NCBI GenBank assembly: GCA_024698505.1
Contig: JAILRE010000036.1
Span: forward strand, 1 to 38,010
Reading direction: 5' to 3'
Length of the DNA: 38,010 nt
Origin: Clostridiales bacterium
GTDB taxonomy: Bacteria > Bacillota > Clostridia > Christensenellales > CAG-138
Each line of letters begins with the position of its first letter. The stretch's first letter is position 1. The position numbers were made by a program, and so were the translations under genes. The notes beneath the pieces were generated by a model. The model made no database searches, had not been told where the DNA came from, and saw only the letters and a program-made list of their open reading frames with translations. Shown here one piece after another: positions 14,579 to 23,330 of the stretch.

Positions 14579-15310
14579 ATGGATATGAGGATTCTCGCGC
14601 ACAGGGGCGCTTCGGCTTTCGCTCCGGAAAACACCATACCCGCTTTCGAGCTCGCGCTCGAGCAGGGCGCGGACGGGTTTGAGCTCGACGTGCATCTGAC
14701 AAAGGACGGGCGTCTCGCCGTCATCCACGACGAGCGCGTGGACAGGACCACCAACGCGAAGGGCTTCGTTAAGGATCACACCCTGGAGGAGCTGCAGAGC
14801 TTCGACGCCTCGAACGGCATGCCCCGCTTCGCGGGGGCGAAGATCCCCGCGCTGGAGGACGTTTACGCCCTCCTGAAGGACAGCGACAAGATAGTGAACG
14901 TTGAGATAAAGACGGATATAATCGTCTATCCCGGCATCGTCGAAAAGGTGCTCGAGGCGGAGGCCGCCTGCGGCATGACGGGCAGGGTCATCTACTCCTC
15001 GTTCAATCATTACACCGTCTGCGAGCTGCTCAAAAAGAAGCCCGAGGCGAAGGTCGGCCTGCTCTACATGAGCATGATTGTCGAGCCGTGGAACTATGCG
15101 AGGAACCTCGGCGCGGCCTGCCTGCATCCGCATTTCATCACCCTCTCCAACACGCCCGACATGGCGGCGGAGTGCGCGAAGCTCGGCCTTGAGACGAACG
15201 TCTGGACGGTGGACGATCCCGTTTGGATGGAGCGCCTTGCCAAGATGGGCGTGACGAGCGTCATAACGAACAAGCCCGGACTTGCGAGGACGACGCTTTT
15301 CGGCAGCTGA
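14579..15310 (+). CDS. Glycerophosphodiester phosphodiesterase
   Basis: 243 residues, full length for a cytoplasmic GDPD domain. It hydrolyses glycerophosphodiesters (deacylated phospholipids) to glycerol 3-phosphate and an alcohol. The N-terminal catalytic motif LAHRGASAFAPENT is followed by ELDVHLTKDG and AVIHDERVDRTT, giving the expected HR, E-x-D and H residues; EIKTD and the C-terminal VWTVDDP are also family signatures. No signal peptide or membrane helix is present. AAAGGAG 9 bases upstream supports the first ATG; a second ATG two codons in would be too far. It is the third gene in the hflX run, 36 bases after the kinase. Confidence 0.93.
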   Translation: MDMRILAHRGASAFAPENTIPAFELALEQGADGFELDVHLTKDGRLAVIHDERVDRTTNAKGFVKDHTLEELQSFDASNGMPRFAGAKIPALEDVYALLKDSDKIVNVEIKTDIIVYPGIVEKVLEAEAACGMTGRVIYSSFNHYTVCELLKKKPEAKVGLLYMSMIVEPWNYARNLGAACLHPHFITLSNTPDMAAECAKLGLETNVWTVDDPVWMERLAKMGVTSVITNKPGLARTTLFGS

Positions 15311-15326
15311 ACGAAAGGAAAAACGG

Positions 15327-15584
15327 ATGAAGCTCTGGGGAAAAACAAGGCTCGACAACAACACGCTCGATAATCAGACCGTGACCGTGCAGGCGAAATC
15401 CGCCTATGAGGTGACGGATTGGAGCGAGCCCTTTTCGAGGCTCTGCCACAAGATGAACCTCTCGCGCCCCGTGATACTGAAAAAGCACGTGCGCGATCTC
15501 GAACAGTTCGGCCACGCGGTGTTCTTCCCCGCCGATTTCCTCGAGCCCGTGGATTTCGACAGGTTCGAGGTGGAGCTCTACTGA
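15327..15584 (+). CDS. Small uncharacterised protein, 85 residues
   Basis: Not recognised. 85 residues, cytoplasmic, no membrane helix or signal peptide. It starts MKLWGKTRLDNNTLDNQTVT, has Trp-32 in the centre, and ends with a compact acidic/aromatic part (FFPADFLEPVDFDRFEVELY). The start at 15327 is preferred over an upstream in-frame start because AAAGG precedes it and the gene before ends at 15310. It is the last gene of the hflX run and is directly followed by a strong terminator, so it is probably a real co-transcribed gene. Confidence 0.7.
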   Translation: MKLWGKTRLDNNTLDNQTVTVQAKSAYEVTDWSEPFSRLCHKMNLSRPVILKKHVRDLEQFGHAVFFPADFLEPVDFDRFEVELY

Positions 15585-15596
15585 ACAGAAGCATAA

Positions 15597-15634
15597 AAAA
15601 GCCGCCCGCATTGCGCCGGGGCGGCTTTTAATTT
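15597..15634. terminator. Bidirectional terminator after the hflX run and the lgt operon
   Basis: An 11-base perfect stem (AAAAGCCGCCC with GGGCGGCTTTT) and an 11-base loop, with A and T runs on the two sides. It ends transcription from both directions. Confidence 0.88.
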
Positions 15635-15639
15635 TTGAT

Positions 15640-16218
15640 TTATTCGCTCTCCGAAAGGGGCTTTACCTCGGTCTCCTTGTCGAATTCGATCGTATAGGGA
15701 AGGCCTGTCAGCGTCATGTCGGTGAGTATCCTCGCAAGAACGACGTTATCACCCGGGGCGAGTGAAAGCAGATAGCTGCCGTCCCTCGTCTGCAGGCGGG
15801 CCCTCGCGATCTCCGTACCGTCCTCCTCGGTGTAGACTATGTCCACCGCGCAGGTGATGGGCTCGGAATAGCGGTTGACGATTATCGCGTCGACAAAGGT
15901 ATCGCCCTCCTCCTCATAGACGACTATGTTCTCAAACACGAGGTAGCGCTTGTAATGATCGGGGCCGGATATGACGTTGCCCATCGCGTCCAGCGCTTCG
16001 CCCGGAGCGAGCGTGCGCCCGGGCTCCGGAGCTTCGGTCGCCTCGGCGGTCTCCATGGGCGTCTCCTCGGGTTCGGGAGTGGGCGTCGGCTCCGCTGTCG
16101 GCGCGGGAGTTACGGAGGGATCCGGCTTCGGGGCGACGTTTATACAGCCCGCGAGCCCGAATACGAGCGCAAGGGCGATCAACGCCGCTATTACGGATCC
16201 TGCCTTTATCCTTCCCAT
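15640..16218 (-). CDS. Lipoprotein with Pro-Thr-Glu linker and small beta domain
   Basis: 192 residues. A lipoprotein signal peptide ends in the lipobox LAGC (Cys about 25), followed by a Pro/Thr/Glu-rich spacer (30-67). The folded part, about 80-190, has alternating beta pattern (RYLVFENIVVYEE, FVDAIIVNRYSEPITCAVDIVY, GDNVVLARILTDM) like FxLYD or other immunoglobulin-type domains, but I do not recognise a family. It is anchored on the outer face of the membrane. It starts 4 bases after the lgt stop and is thus coupled to the gene for the very enzyme that would lipidate it; AAAGGA in the lgt end is its likely ribosome site. Function unknown. Confidence 0.85.
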   Translation of the reverse strand: MGRIKAGSVIAALIALALVFGLAGCINVAPKPDPSVTPAPTAEPTPTPEPEETPMETAEATEAPEPGRTLAPGEALDAMGNVISGPDHYKRYLVFENIVVYEEEGDTFVDAIIVNRYSEPITCAVDIVYTEEDGTEIARARLQTRDGSYLLSLAPGDNVVLARILTDMTLTGLPYTIEFDKETEVKPLSESE

Positions 16219-16222
16219 TCCG

Positions 16223-17401
16223 TCACAGTTCCTTTTCGACCGTCTCCTCGGCCTTTTCGACCGCTTCCTCCGCCTTTTCGGCGGCCTTCTCTGCCGCTTC
16301 CTCGACCTTATCGGTGGTTTCCTCGGCCTTTTCGGCGGCTTCCTCGACCGCTTCCTCGACCTTATCGGCGGCTTCCTCGACCGCTTCCTCGGCCTTTTCG
16401 GCGGCTTCCTCTGCCGCTTCCTCGATCTTATCGGCGGCCTCCTCCTCGGCTATCGCGTCGGAGAGCTTGACGGCCTTGAAGCGGGAGGCTCTGTCTTCCT
16501 CCTCCTCGGCGCGCTTGATCTCGCCGTAATAGACCTCCTCGACGGGCATAACGGTCTTGCCTTTTTTCTTTTCGGTTATCGCCCTGATGATAATGAGGGC
16601 CACGCAGACCACGACGAGCAGTACGGAGAGCGCTTGCGAAACACGGACGGGCCCGAGCATGAGGCTGTCAGTCCTGAACTGCTCGATGACGGCGCGCTCG
16701 GCTCCGTACATGATGAGGTATGCGAGCGTGACGTCGCCGCGGTGCTTGGCGCGTTTTCTGAGTATGAACCAGAGCACCAGGAATATCACGAGACACCAGC
16801 AGGACTCGTAGAAGAAGGTGGCGTAATGGATGTTGCCCAACCTGGAGGGCATATCGGCACAGCAGGACTGGGTGCATTCGTCGATCTTGACGGCGAGCGG
16901 GAAATAGGGCGGGAAGCCCTCCGCGATGACGCCGCCGTACGCCTCCTGGTTGAAGAAATTGCCCCAGCGGCCTATCGCCTGAGCGAGCGCGACGGAGGGG
17001 AACACGAGATCGAAGAGCGAAAGCAGATGCATCTTCTTCACCCTCGCGTAGATCACCATGCCTATTACGCCGCCGATTATTGCGCCGTAAATGGCAAGGC
17101 CGCCGTCCCTGACGTTGATCATGCCGAGGAGCACTTCGCCGATGCTCATGTCCGGCTTGATGAAAGCGTCGAGCGTGAAGACGATATAATAGAGCCTTGC
17201 GAATATCGCGCCGAGGGGCACGACTATGAGGCAGAGGTCTATCGTGCAGTCCTTATGGAAATTCCTGCGCTTCGCCTCGTGCGAGCAGAGTATGTAGGCA
17301 AGTATTATGCCGACGACGATCAGGGCTCCGTACCAGTAGATCTGGAGCCAGTCGAGGCCGAACTTCGATCCGTCGACGAGTATCCTTGACGGGTTGTTCA
17401 T
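16223..17401 (-). CDS. lgt: Prolipoprotein diacylglyceryl transferase with charged repeat tail
   Basis: 392 residues. Lgt transfers diacylglycerol from phosphatidylglycerol to the lipobox cysteine of prelipoproteins in the membrane. Family features: YGALIVVGIILAY (24-36), GGLAIYGAIIGG (100-111; Tyr where many have His), the signature AIGRWGNFFNQEAYGG (142-157) and GAERAVIEQFRTD (233-245), among seven hydrophobic segments. The core ends near 275. Residues 318-392 are an added tail of Ala/Glu/Lys 11-residue units (ADKIEEAAEEA, AEKAEEAVEEA, ADKVEEAVEEA), predicted as one long charged amphipathic helix on the cytoplasmic side. The start at 17401 has AAAGGA 8-9 bases upstream; an ATG three codons earlier lies on the ribosome site. 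It is followed by a lipoprotein gene. Confidence 0.94.
   Translation of the reverse strand: MNNPSRILVDGSKFGLDWLQIYWYGALIVVGIILAYILCSHEAKRRNFHKDCTIDLCLIVVPLGAIFARLYYIVFTLDAFIKPDMSIGEVLLGMINVRDGGLAIYGAIIGGVIGMVIYARVKKMHLLSLFDLVFPSVALAQAIGRWGNFFNQEAYGGVIAEGFPPYFPLAVKIDECTQSCCADMPSRLGNIHYATFFYESCWCLVIFLVLWFILRKRAKHRGDVTLAYLIMYGAERAVIEQFRTDSLMLGPVRVSQALSVLLVVVCVALIIIRAITEKKKGKTVMPVEEVYYGEIKRAEEEEDRASRFKAVKLSDAIAEEEAADKIEEAAEEAAEKAEEAVEEAADKVEEAVEEAAEKAEETTDKVEEAAEKAAEKAEEAVEKAEETVEKEL
16240..16440 (-). repeat. 33-bp-type coding repeats of the Lgt tail
   Basis: Imperfect repeats built from GCTTCCTCGACCGCTTCCTC and GCCTTTTCGGCGGCTTCCTC blocks, matching 11-residue protein units. They could expand or contract in frame. 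Confidence 0.75.
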
Positions 17402-17417
17402 TTTTTCCATCCTTTCA

Positions 17418-17484
17418 GTGCGCTTTGCGCATTGCGGTAAAGTTTACCCCATTATACTTCATTTCCGCCGGAAAATAAAGTCAA
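17418..17484 (-). promoter_or_regulatory. lgt promoter region with three palindromes
   Basis: TATAAT on the minus strand at 17451-17456; the only good -35 match (TTGACT, 17479-17484) is 22 bases upstream, which is too long for ordinary sigma-A use. Between them lies the dyad TTTCCGCCGGAAA (17463-17475), and after the -10 lie GGTAAAGTTTACC (17436-17448) and TGCGCTTTGCGCA (about 17419-17431). This suggests regulated transcription or RNA structure. Confidence 0.45.
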
Positions 17485-17510
17485 TGGGGCAAATTGGCGT
17501 TATTTTATTT

Positions 17511-17768
17511 TTAGTCCTGCTCGTTCATGCCGTTTTGCTCGAGGAAAAGAGCGAATACCTTATCCAGGAGCTCTCCGTCTTCAAGGCCGACGAGCTCGCC
17601 GCCCTTGGCCTCCTTCAGGATTATCGCCTCGGGCTCGGAGCTGTCGTCGTCCACGGGAAGGAGGACTGCGAAGGTCTCTCCCCCGTACTCGATCCTGTCG
17701 AGCAGCTCGCACTCTATCTCGCTGCCCTCCTCGTCGGTGAGGAGGACGGTGTAATCGTTATCCTGCAT
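17511..17768 (-). CDS. DUF1292 (YrzB-like) small acidic protein
   Basis: 85 residues. It matches the DUF1292 family: the N-terminal pattern DNDYTVLLTDEEGSEIECELLDRIEYGGETFAVLLPVDD is typical (xDEEGxExxxExLdxfexxgkxYvvLxP), followed by an acidic middle and EDGELLDKVFALFLEQ. Cytoplasmic and strongly acidic. In many Firmicutes such genes sit near the Holliday junction resolvase gene yrrK; here it instead starts 4 bases after fba. No biochemical role is known. Its own ribosome site is weak, so translational coupling to fba is likely. Confidence 0.88.
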   Translation of the reverse strand: MQDNDYTVLLTDEEGSEIECELLDRIEYGGETFAVLLPVDDDSSEPEAIILKEAKGGELVGLEDGELLDKVFALFLEQNGMNEQD

Positions 17769-17772
17769 GGGA

Positions 17773-18738
17773 TCACGCCTTGCCGTCGCAGCCGAGAACG
17801 TCGACGATCTTATGCTTGACGAGTTCCTTGATGGCGGCCCTGGCGGGCTTGAGATACTGGCGCGGATCGAAATGATCGGGATGCTCGGCGAAATACTTGC
17901 GGATGTTCGCCGTCATGGCAAGGCGCAGGTCGGAGTCGATATTGATCTTGCAGACGCTCATCGAAGCGGCCTTCCTGAGCTGTTCCTCGGGGATGCCGAC
18001 CGCGTCGGGCATATGGCCGCCGTTCTCGTTGATCATCTTGACGAACTCCTGCGGTACGCTGGAGGAGCCGTGAAGAACGATCGGGAAGCCGGGCAGGCGC
18101 TTCTGGACCTCTTCGAGGACGTCGAAGCGGAGGGGAGGCGGAACGAGGATGCCCTTTTCGTTCCTGGTGCACTGCGCGGCGGTGAATTTATAGGCGCCGT
18201 GGCTGGTGCCGATGGCGATGGCGAGCGAGTCGCAGCCCGTCTTCTGGACGAACTCCTCGACCTCTTCGGGCCTTGTATAGGAGGAATCCTCGGCCTTGAC
18301 CTTGACCTCGTCCTCAACGCCGGCAAGGGTGCCGAGCTCGGCCTCTACGACTACGCCGTGATCGTGAGCGTACTCGACGACCTGACGGGTGATCTCGATA
18401 TTCTCATGGAAGGGCTTGGATGAAGCGTCGATCATAACGGAGGTGAAGCCGCCGTCGATGCAGTTCTTGCAGAGCTCGAAGGAATCGCCGTGGTCGAGGT
18501 GGAGAACGATGGGGAGCCCCGTTTCGATAACGGCAGCCTCAACGAGCTTGATAAGATAGGTGTGGTTCGCATAGGCGCGGGCGCCCTTGGAGACCTGCAG
18601 GATGAGCGGAGCGTTCAGCTCGGCAGCCGCCTCGGTGATGCCCTGGACTATCTCCATATTGTTGACGTTGAATGCGCCGATAGCATAACCGCCGTCGTAT
18701 GCCTTTCTGAACATCTCGGTGCTTGTTACAAGAGCCAT
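17773..18738 (-). CDS. fba: Class II fructose-1,6-bisphosphate aldolase
   Basis: 321 residues. A zinc enzyme of glycolysis and gluconeogenesis that splits fructose 1,6-bisphosphate to dihydroxyacetone phosphate and glyceraldehyde 3-phosphate. Signatures: GAFNVNNMEIVQGI (21-34), LHLDHGDSFELC (79-90; catalytic D82, zinc H83), EAELGTLAG (132-140), AIGTSHGAYK (175-184; zinc H180), VLHGSS (third zinc His) and KINIDSDLR with the phosphate site. Closely similar chains also act on tagatose bisphosphate, but the sequence type is that of the Firmicute fructose bisphosphate aldolase. GGAGG 9 bases upstream sets the start. It leads the fba-DUF1292 pair, and lgt may be read from the same transcript. Confidence 0.95.
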   Translation of the reverse strand: MALVTSTEMFRKAYDGGYAIGAFNVNNMEIVQGITEAAAELNAPLILQVSKGARAYANHTYLIKLVEAAVIETGLPIVLHLDHGDSFELCKNCIDGGFTSVMIDASSKPFHENIEITRQVVEYAHDHGVVVEAELGTLAGVEDEVKVKAEDSSYTRPEEVEEFVQKTGCDSLAIAIGTSHGAYKFTAAQCTRNEKGILVPPPLRFDVLEEVQKRLPGFPIVLHGSSSVPQEFVKMINENGGHMPDAVGIPEEQLRKAASMSVCKINIDSDLRLAMTANIRKYFAEHPDHFDPRQYLKPARAAIKELVKHKIVDVLGCDGKA

Positions 18739-18783
18739 TGGATCATTCCTCCATTATTTGTATTTTGGGATTTCCCTGTTTAC

Positions 18784-18812
18784 ATTATAAACCCTTTTTG
18801 TAAAAACCGCAA
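18784..18812 (-). promoter_or_regulatory. Promoter of fba
   Basis: On the minus strand TTGCGG (18807-18812), a 17-base spacer and TATAAT (18784-18789), about 45 bases before the ATG. Confidence 0.65.
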
Positions 18813-18877
18813 CAGGTATTGAAAATGTATTTTGTTTGATTTCGTCCCCGACTTTTGCGGGGCAGCGCAAAAAGCTG

Positions 18878-18906
18878 TTTCCAAACCGCCCCGCCGATGG
18901 TATAAT
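18878..18906 (+). promoter_or_regulatory. Promoter of tadA-ygiQ
   Basis: A consensus TATAAT at 18901-18906 with a weak TTTCCA -35 box (18878-18883) 17 bases upstream. The start codon is 24 bases after the -10. Confidence 0.6.
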
Positions 18907-18930
18907 GGAACAAAAAACGGAGCTTTGCGT

Positions 18931-19377
18931 ATGCTTGCGGAAAAACGATTCATGGAGGAGGCCCTTAAGGAGGCGCGCTCCGCTTCATTTGAGGGCGAAG
19001 CGCCCGTGGGCGCGGTCGTCGTAAGGGACGGCGAGGTGATCTCACGCGGCCATAACGAGGTGGAAAAGTACGGCGACGCCTCCCGCCACGCGGAGATGCT
19101 CGCCCTGAAGCGCGCCGCCTTCAAGCTCGGCACGAGATACCTCACGGACTGCGTGCTCTACGTCACTATGGAGCCCTGCCCCATGTGCGCGGGCGCCTGC
19201 CTGCATTTCAGGCTCGGCGCAGTATGCTTCGGCGCATACGATAAGAACGCGGGCGCGCTTGGCTCGGTAACGGATATCGGCTGCGGCCTTTTCGGGAAGG
19301 AGCTTCCCGTTTACGGCGGCTTTATGCGGGAGGAATGCGCCTCCCTTTTGAACGAGTATTTCAAGGAAAAACGGTGA
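18931..19377 (+). CDS. tadA: tRNA adenosine(34) deaminase
   Basis: 148 residues. It converts A34 to inosine in the anticodon of tRNA-Arg(ACG). The cytidine/deoxycytidylate deaminase zinc site is complete: HAE (H53, E55) and PCPMC (C83, C86). The GEAPVGAVVVRDGEVISRGHNEVE start and FGAYDKNAGALGS segment are TadA-specific, the latter separating it from guanine or cytosine deaminases. The start at 18931 is preferred over upstream in-frame starts because GGAG lies 8 bases before it and because the longer form would overlap the promoter. ygiQ starts 3 bases after its stop. Confidence 0.95.
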   Translation: MLAEKRFMEEALKEARSASFEGEAPVGAVVVRDGEVISRGHNEVEKYGDASRHAEMLALKRAAFKLGTRYLTDCVLYVTMEPCPMCAGACLHFRLGAVCFGAYDKNAGALGSVTDIGCGLFGKELPVYGGFMREECASLLNEYFKEKR

Positions 19378-19380
19378 TCC

Positions 19381-21345
19381 ATGGAATTGACCGATTACAG
19401 AAGACCTCTCCCCATGACGAAGGCCGAGCTTGCCGACCGCTTCTGCGTCGACGAGCCGGATTTCGTTATCGTCACGGGGGACGCCTACATAGACCACCCC
19501 TCCTTCGGCACGGCGATAATTGGCCGCGTGCTTGAATCGAGGGGGTATTCCGTCGGCATTATCGCTCAGCCCGACTGGAGGAGCGCCGACGCCTTCCGCG
19601 TCTTCGGCAGGCCGAAATACGCGTTCCTCGTCAATTCGGGGAACATGGACTCCATGGTGAACCACTATACCAGCTCCAAAAAGCGCCGCTCGGCGGACAG
19701 CTACTCCCCCGGCGGCAGGGCCGGCATGCGCCCCGACAGAGCGGTGACGGTCTACTGCGGCCGCATAAGGGAGGCCTACGGGAGCGTTCCCATCGTGATA
19801 GGCGGCATCGAGGCGAGCCTAAGGAGATTCGCGCATTACGATTACTGGGACGACAAGGTGAGGCGGAGCGTGCTCGTCGATTCGGGCGCGGATCTGCTCT
19901 CCTACGGGATGGGCGAAAAGCAGACCGCCGAGATAGCCGACGCGCTCGCTTCGGGCCTCTCGATACGCGATATCACGTACGTCGCGGGCACCTGCTATAT
20001 GGCGGGCTCTCTCGAAACGGTCTACGATTACGAGGAGATCCCCTCGTTCGAGGAGGTCTCGAAGGATAAAAAGGCCTACTGCAGGGCCTTCATGCGGCAG
20101 TACGAGGAGCAGGACGCCATATCGGGAAAGCGGCTCGTCCAGAAGCACGGCGCAAGATGGCTCGTGGCAAATCCCCCGGCTCTGCCCCTCACGACGCAGG
20201 AGCTCGACGACGTTTACGAGCTTCCGTACACGCGTCTCCCCCACCCCTCCTACAAGGAGCATATCCCCGCCCTGGACGAGGTGGAATTCTCCCTCGTTTC
20301 GACGAGGGGCTGTTTCGGAGCCTGCTCCTTCTGCGCGCTGACCTTCCACCAGGGCAGGGTGATACAGGCGCGGAGCCACGAATCGCTCCTTCGCGAGGCG
20401 GAGCTTTTGACTAAGCTGCCGAATTTCAAGGGCTACATACACGACGTCGGCGGCCCGACGGCGAATTTCAGAAAGCCCGCCTGCAAAAAACAGCTGACCA
20501 AGGGCGTCTGCAAAAAGCGCCAGTGCCTTGGCTACGAGCACTGCCCGAACGTGGAGGTCGATCACCGCGATTTCACGGCGCTGCTTAAAAAACTGCGCTC
20601 CGTAGAGGGCGTGAAAAAGGTGTTCGTGAGGAGCGGCATACGCTACGATTATCTGATGTTCGACAGCGACGATTCCTTTATGAAGGAGCTCATCGCCCAC
20701 CACGTCAGCGGGCAGCTGAAGGTCGCGCCGGAGCATATCTCGGATGGCGTGCTGAGGCTCATGGGAAAGCCCGCCGGCGGCCTTTACGACAGGTTCTGCG
20801 CGAAATACATGCGGCTGAACAAGCAGCTCGGCATGGAGCAGTACATAGTGCCCTACTTCATGAGCAGTCACCCGGGAAGCACCCTCGATTCCGCGATAGA
20901 GCTCGCGCTGTATTTGAAGCGCACAGGGCAGAGGCCGGAGCAGGTGCAGGACTTCTACCCCACCCCCGGAACGCTCTCCACCTGTATGTTCCATACGGGG
21001 CTGGATCCGAGGGATATGAGCCCGGTCTACGTCCCGCGGGATCCCGCCGAGAAGGCGATGCAGCGCGCGCTGATGCAGTACTTCATGCCCTACTACCGCG
21101 AGACGGCAAGGAAGGCGCTGATAAAAGCCGGCAGAGAGGATCTTATAGGAAACGGCCGCGACTGCCTGATCCCCGAAAAGCGTTTTCGCGCCGAGGACAG
21201 GAAGCCCGAAAAGCGGGACGACGCGAAAAAGCCCGCAAAACGCGAAAGCGCGAAAAAGGGCCGCCCCTCCACGAATACGAAGAGACCGCCGCAGAACAGG
21301 AAGGATAGCGGCGGCAAAAGGGACGCCGGAGGAAGAAAACGCTGA
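19381..21345 (+). CDS. YgiQ family radical SAM protein
   Basis: 654 residues, within the family's 600-740. It begins [34 protein letters not shown], a B12-binding-like N-terminal domain with a UPF0313 signature, followed by the radical SAM domain with [11 protein letters not shown] (CxxxCxxC at C311, C315, C318) that holds the 4Fe-4S cluster, and a second Cys-rich stretch ([24 protein letters not shown]) typical of YgiQ. The substrate of YgiQ proteins is not established. The C-terminal about 45 residues are a Lys/Arg/Pro-rich, probably disordered tail that may bind nucleic acid; this is inference. It is coupled to tadA and followed by a strong terminator. Confidence 0.93.
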   Translation: MELTDYRRPLPMTKAELADRFCVDEPDFVIVTGDAYIDHPSFGTAIIGRVLESRGYSVGIIAQPDWRSADAFRVFGRPKYAFLVNSGNMDSMVNHYTSSKKRRSADSYSPGGRAGMRPDRAVTVYCGRIREAYGSVPIVIGGIEASLRRFAHYDYWDDKVRRSVLVDSGADLLSYGMGEKQTAEIADALASGLSIRDITYVAGTCYMAGSLETVYDYEEIPSFEEVSKDKKAYCRAFMRQYEEQDAISGKRLVQKHGARWLVANPPALPLTTQELDDVYELPYTRLPHPSYKEHIPALDEVEFSLVSTRGCFGACSFCALTFHQGRVIQARSHESLLREAELLTKLPNFKGYIHDVGGPTANFRKPACKKQLTKGVCKKRQCLGYEHCPNVEVDHRDFTALLKKLRSVEGVKKVFVRSGIRYDYLMFDSDDSFMKELIAHHVSGQLKVAPEHISDGVLRLMGKPAGGLYDRFCAKYMRLNKQLGMEQYIVPYFMSSHPGSTLDSAIELALYLKRTGQRPEQVQDFYPTPGTLSTCMFHTGLDPRDMSPVYVPRDPAEKAMQRALMQYFMPYYRETARKALIKAGREDLIGNGRDCLIPEKRFRAEDRKPEKRDDAKKPAKRESAKKGRPSTNTKRPPQNRKDSGGKRDAGGRKR

Positions 21346-21380
21346 GAGCGGGGGAATCCGCTCACGATTTGGATAATATG

Positions 21381-21410
21381 AAAAAACAGGGGGCGCGGCC
21401 CCCTGTTTTA
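21381..21410. terminator. Bidirectional terminator after ygiQ and the ABC exporter
   Basis: A perfect stem AAAACAGGGGG with CCCCCTGTTTT around CGCGG, flanked by A and T runs. It separates two converging transcripts. Confidence 0.92.
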
Positions 21411-21419
21411 TTACGCTTT

Positions 21420-23312
21420 TTATTCGCCCATGCGCTGTTTTTCCTTCTCGAACTGGAGCATATAGAGCGCGTGGTACTTGCCGTTTTGATCCTTCAAAAG
21501 CTCCTGATGCGTGCCCTGCTCGACGATCTCGCCCTTGGAGAGGACGATTATGTTGTCGGCGTGCTGTATGGTGGAGAGCCTGTGCGCGACTATCAGCATG
21601 GTGCCGATATTCATCATCTTTTCGAGGGAATCCTGTATGAGCACCTCGGTCTCGGTATCGATATTGGCTGTGGCCTCGTCGAGTATCATCACCTCGGGCT
21701 TGTGGATGATCGTCCTTGCGAAGCTCAGCAGCTGCCTCTGCCCCGCGGAGAAATTGTTGCCGCGCTCCCTCACGACCTCGTCAAGGCCGTTTTCGAGGCG
21801 GTTTATGAAGTGATCCGCGTTGACGTAGCGGCAGGCCTCCATTACCTCCTCGTCGGAGACGCCGTCCTTATCGAGCAGTATGTTGCTCCTTATCGTGCCC
21901 GAGAAGAGGAACACGTCCTGGAGCATCTGCCCGAAGTGCCTGCGAAGCGAGGCGGCTTTTATCTTTCTGATATCTATGCCGTCGATCAGTATCTCGCCCT
22001 TCTGGAACTCGTAATTGCGGCAGATGAGCGAGAGTATCGTCGTCTTGCCGGAGCCCGTGGGGCCGACGAACGCGACGGTATCTCCCGGATTCACGCGGAA
22101 GGAAACGCCCTTCAATACCCACTCGCCGGGGATGTAGCTGAACCAGACGTCCTTGAATTCGATCTCGCCCCTGACCTCGTCAAGCTCTATCGCGTCGGGC
22201 GCGTCCTGAAGCTTTGGCTCGATATCCATTATCGAGAACACCTTCTCCGCCGAGGCGAAAGCCGACTGCAGCCAGTTGAACTGCTCGGCAAGGTTCTGTA
22301 TGGGGTTGAAGAACTTGTTGATGTACATGTAGAAGCTGACTATCGTCGCCGCCTCTATGGTTTGGCCAAGGAAGCTCGTTCCGTCAAGATATCCCTTGCC
22401 GCCGAGATAGAACAGCGCGAGCACGGAGCTTATGTACAGCATATAGACGAGGGGCCTGAATATGCCGAACACCAGTATCTGCTCCCTCTTCGCCTTGCCG
22501 AGGCCGCGGCTCTTTTCGGAAAAGTCGCGCTGTTTTTCGGCCTCCCTGTTGAATATCTGCGTTATCTTGATGCCGGAGAGGTTCTCGGAAAGGTAGGTGT
22601 TAATGTCCGTCGTGCGGTCCTTGACCCTTCGATAGGCCCTCCTTGCGAATTTACGGAATATCACGGTGAAGAGGACTATGAACGGCACGAAGCAGAGCAC
22701 CATGAGCGTCAGCTCCTTATTGAGAGCGAGCATGGCGCAGAGCACGCCGACGATTATGAACACGTTCTTGACGAGGTTCACGAGCAGCGCCGTGAACATC
22801 ATAGAAATGGCGTTGGTGTCGTTCGTCACCCTCGTTACGAGCTTGCCGACGGGGATGGAGTTCATCTGCTCATGCGAGAGGGATTCGATATGCGTGAACA
22901 GATCCTCCCTCATGTGGGAGATTATCCTTTGGCCCGTCTTCTGAAGTATTATCGCCTGCGCATAGGTGCAGACCATGGAGACTATCAGTATGCCCGCGTA
23001 GATCGCGACAAGGCGGTAGAGCTGAGGCAGCTCGAAATCCGTCTTGATAAGGCCCGTCACCTTGCCGACTATGTACGGGGAGATTATGTCGTAGGCAATG
23101 CCCGCGAGCACGATTATCCCGACAAGCACGAAATTCCAGACGTAGGGCTTTGCGTATGCCAGAAGGCGCTTTATGATCTCGCTGTCCTTCATGTTGCGGT
23201 CGAAGCCTATCGCCTGCTTTTTATCCTTAATGGATGCGTACGCGATTATGAGCACTATCGAAATGGCGCCGATTATTCCTCCGCCGAGGAGAAGGGGGTA
23301 ATATTCTCTCAT
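21420..23312 (-). CDS. Heterodimeric ABC exporter, BmrD/YheH-like subunit (consensus ATPase site)
   Basis: 630 residues: an N-terminal six-helix exporter domain (about 15-340) and an ATPase domain with AFVGPTGSGKTT (Walker A), the signature FSAGQRQLLSFART and Walker B VMILDEATANID with the catalytic glutamate. The N-terminus has one extra hydrophobic segment before the first helix, as in YheH/BmrD types. With its upstream partner it would form a multidrug or lipid/peptide exporter. ATG 23312 is preferred to a GTG three codons earlier, since AAGG is at the right distance. The gene starts 18 bases after the partner's stop. Substrate unknown. Confidence 0.9.
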   Translation of the reverse strand: MREYYPLLLGGGIIGAISIVLIIAYASIKDKKQAIGFDRNMKDSEIIKRLLAYAKPYVWNFVLVGIIVLAGIAYDIISPYIVGKVTGLIKTDFELPQLYRLVAIYAGILIVSMVCTYAQAIILQKTGQRIISHMREDLFTHIESLSHEQMNSIPVGKLVTRVTNDTNAISMMFTALLVNLVKNVFIIVGVLCAMLALNKELTLMVLCFVPFIVLFTVIFRKFARRAYRRVKDRTTDINTYLSENLSGIKITQIFNREAEKQRDFSEKSRGLGKAKREQILVFGIFRPLVYMLYISSVLALFYLGGKGYLDGTSFLGQTIEAATIVSFYMYINKFFNPIQNLAEQFNWLQSAFASAEKVFSIMDIEPKLQDAPDAIELDEVRGEIEFKDVWFSYIPGEWVLKGVSFRVNPGDTVAFVGPTGSGKTTILSLICRNYEFQKGEILIDGIDIRKIKAASLRRHFGQMLQDVFLFSGTIRSNILLDKDGVSDEEVMEACRYVNADHFINRLENGLDEVVRERGNNFSAGQRQLLSFARTIIHKPEVMILDEATANIDTETEVLIQDSLEKMMNIGTMLIVAHRLSTIQHADNIIVLSKGEIVEQGTHQELLKDQNGKYHALYMLQFEKEKQRMGE

Positions 23313-23330
23313 CTGACTCACCTTCCTTTC

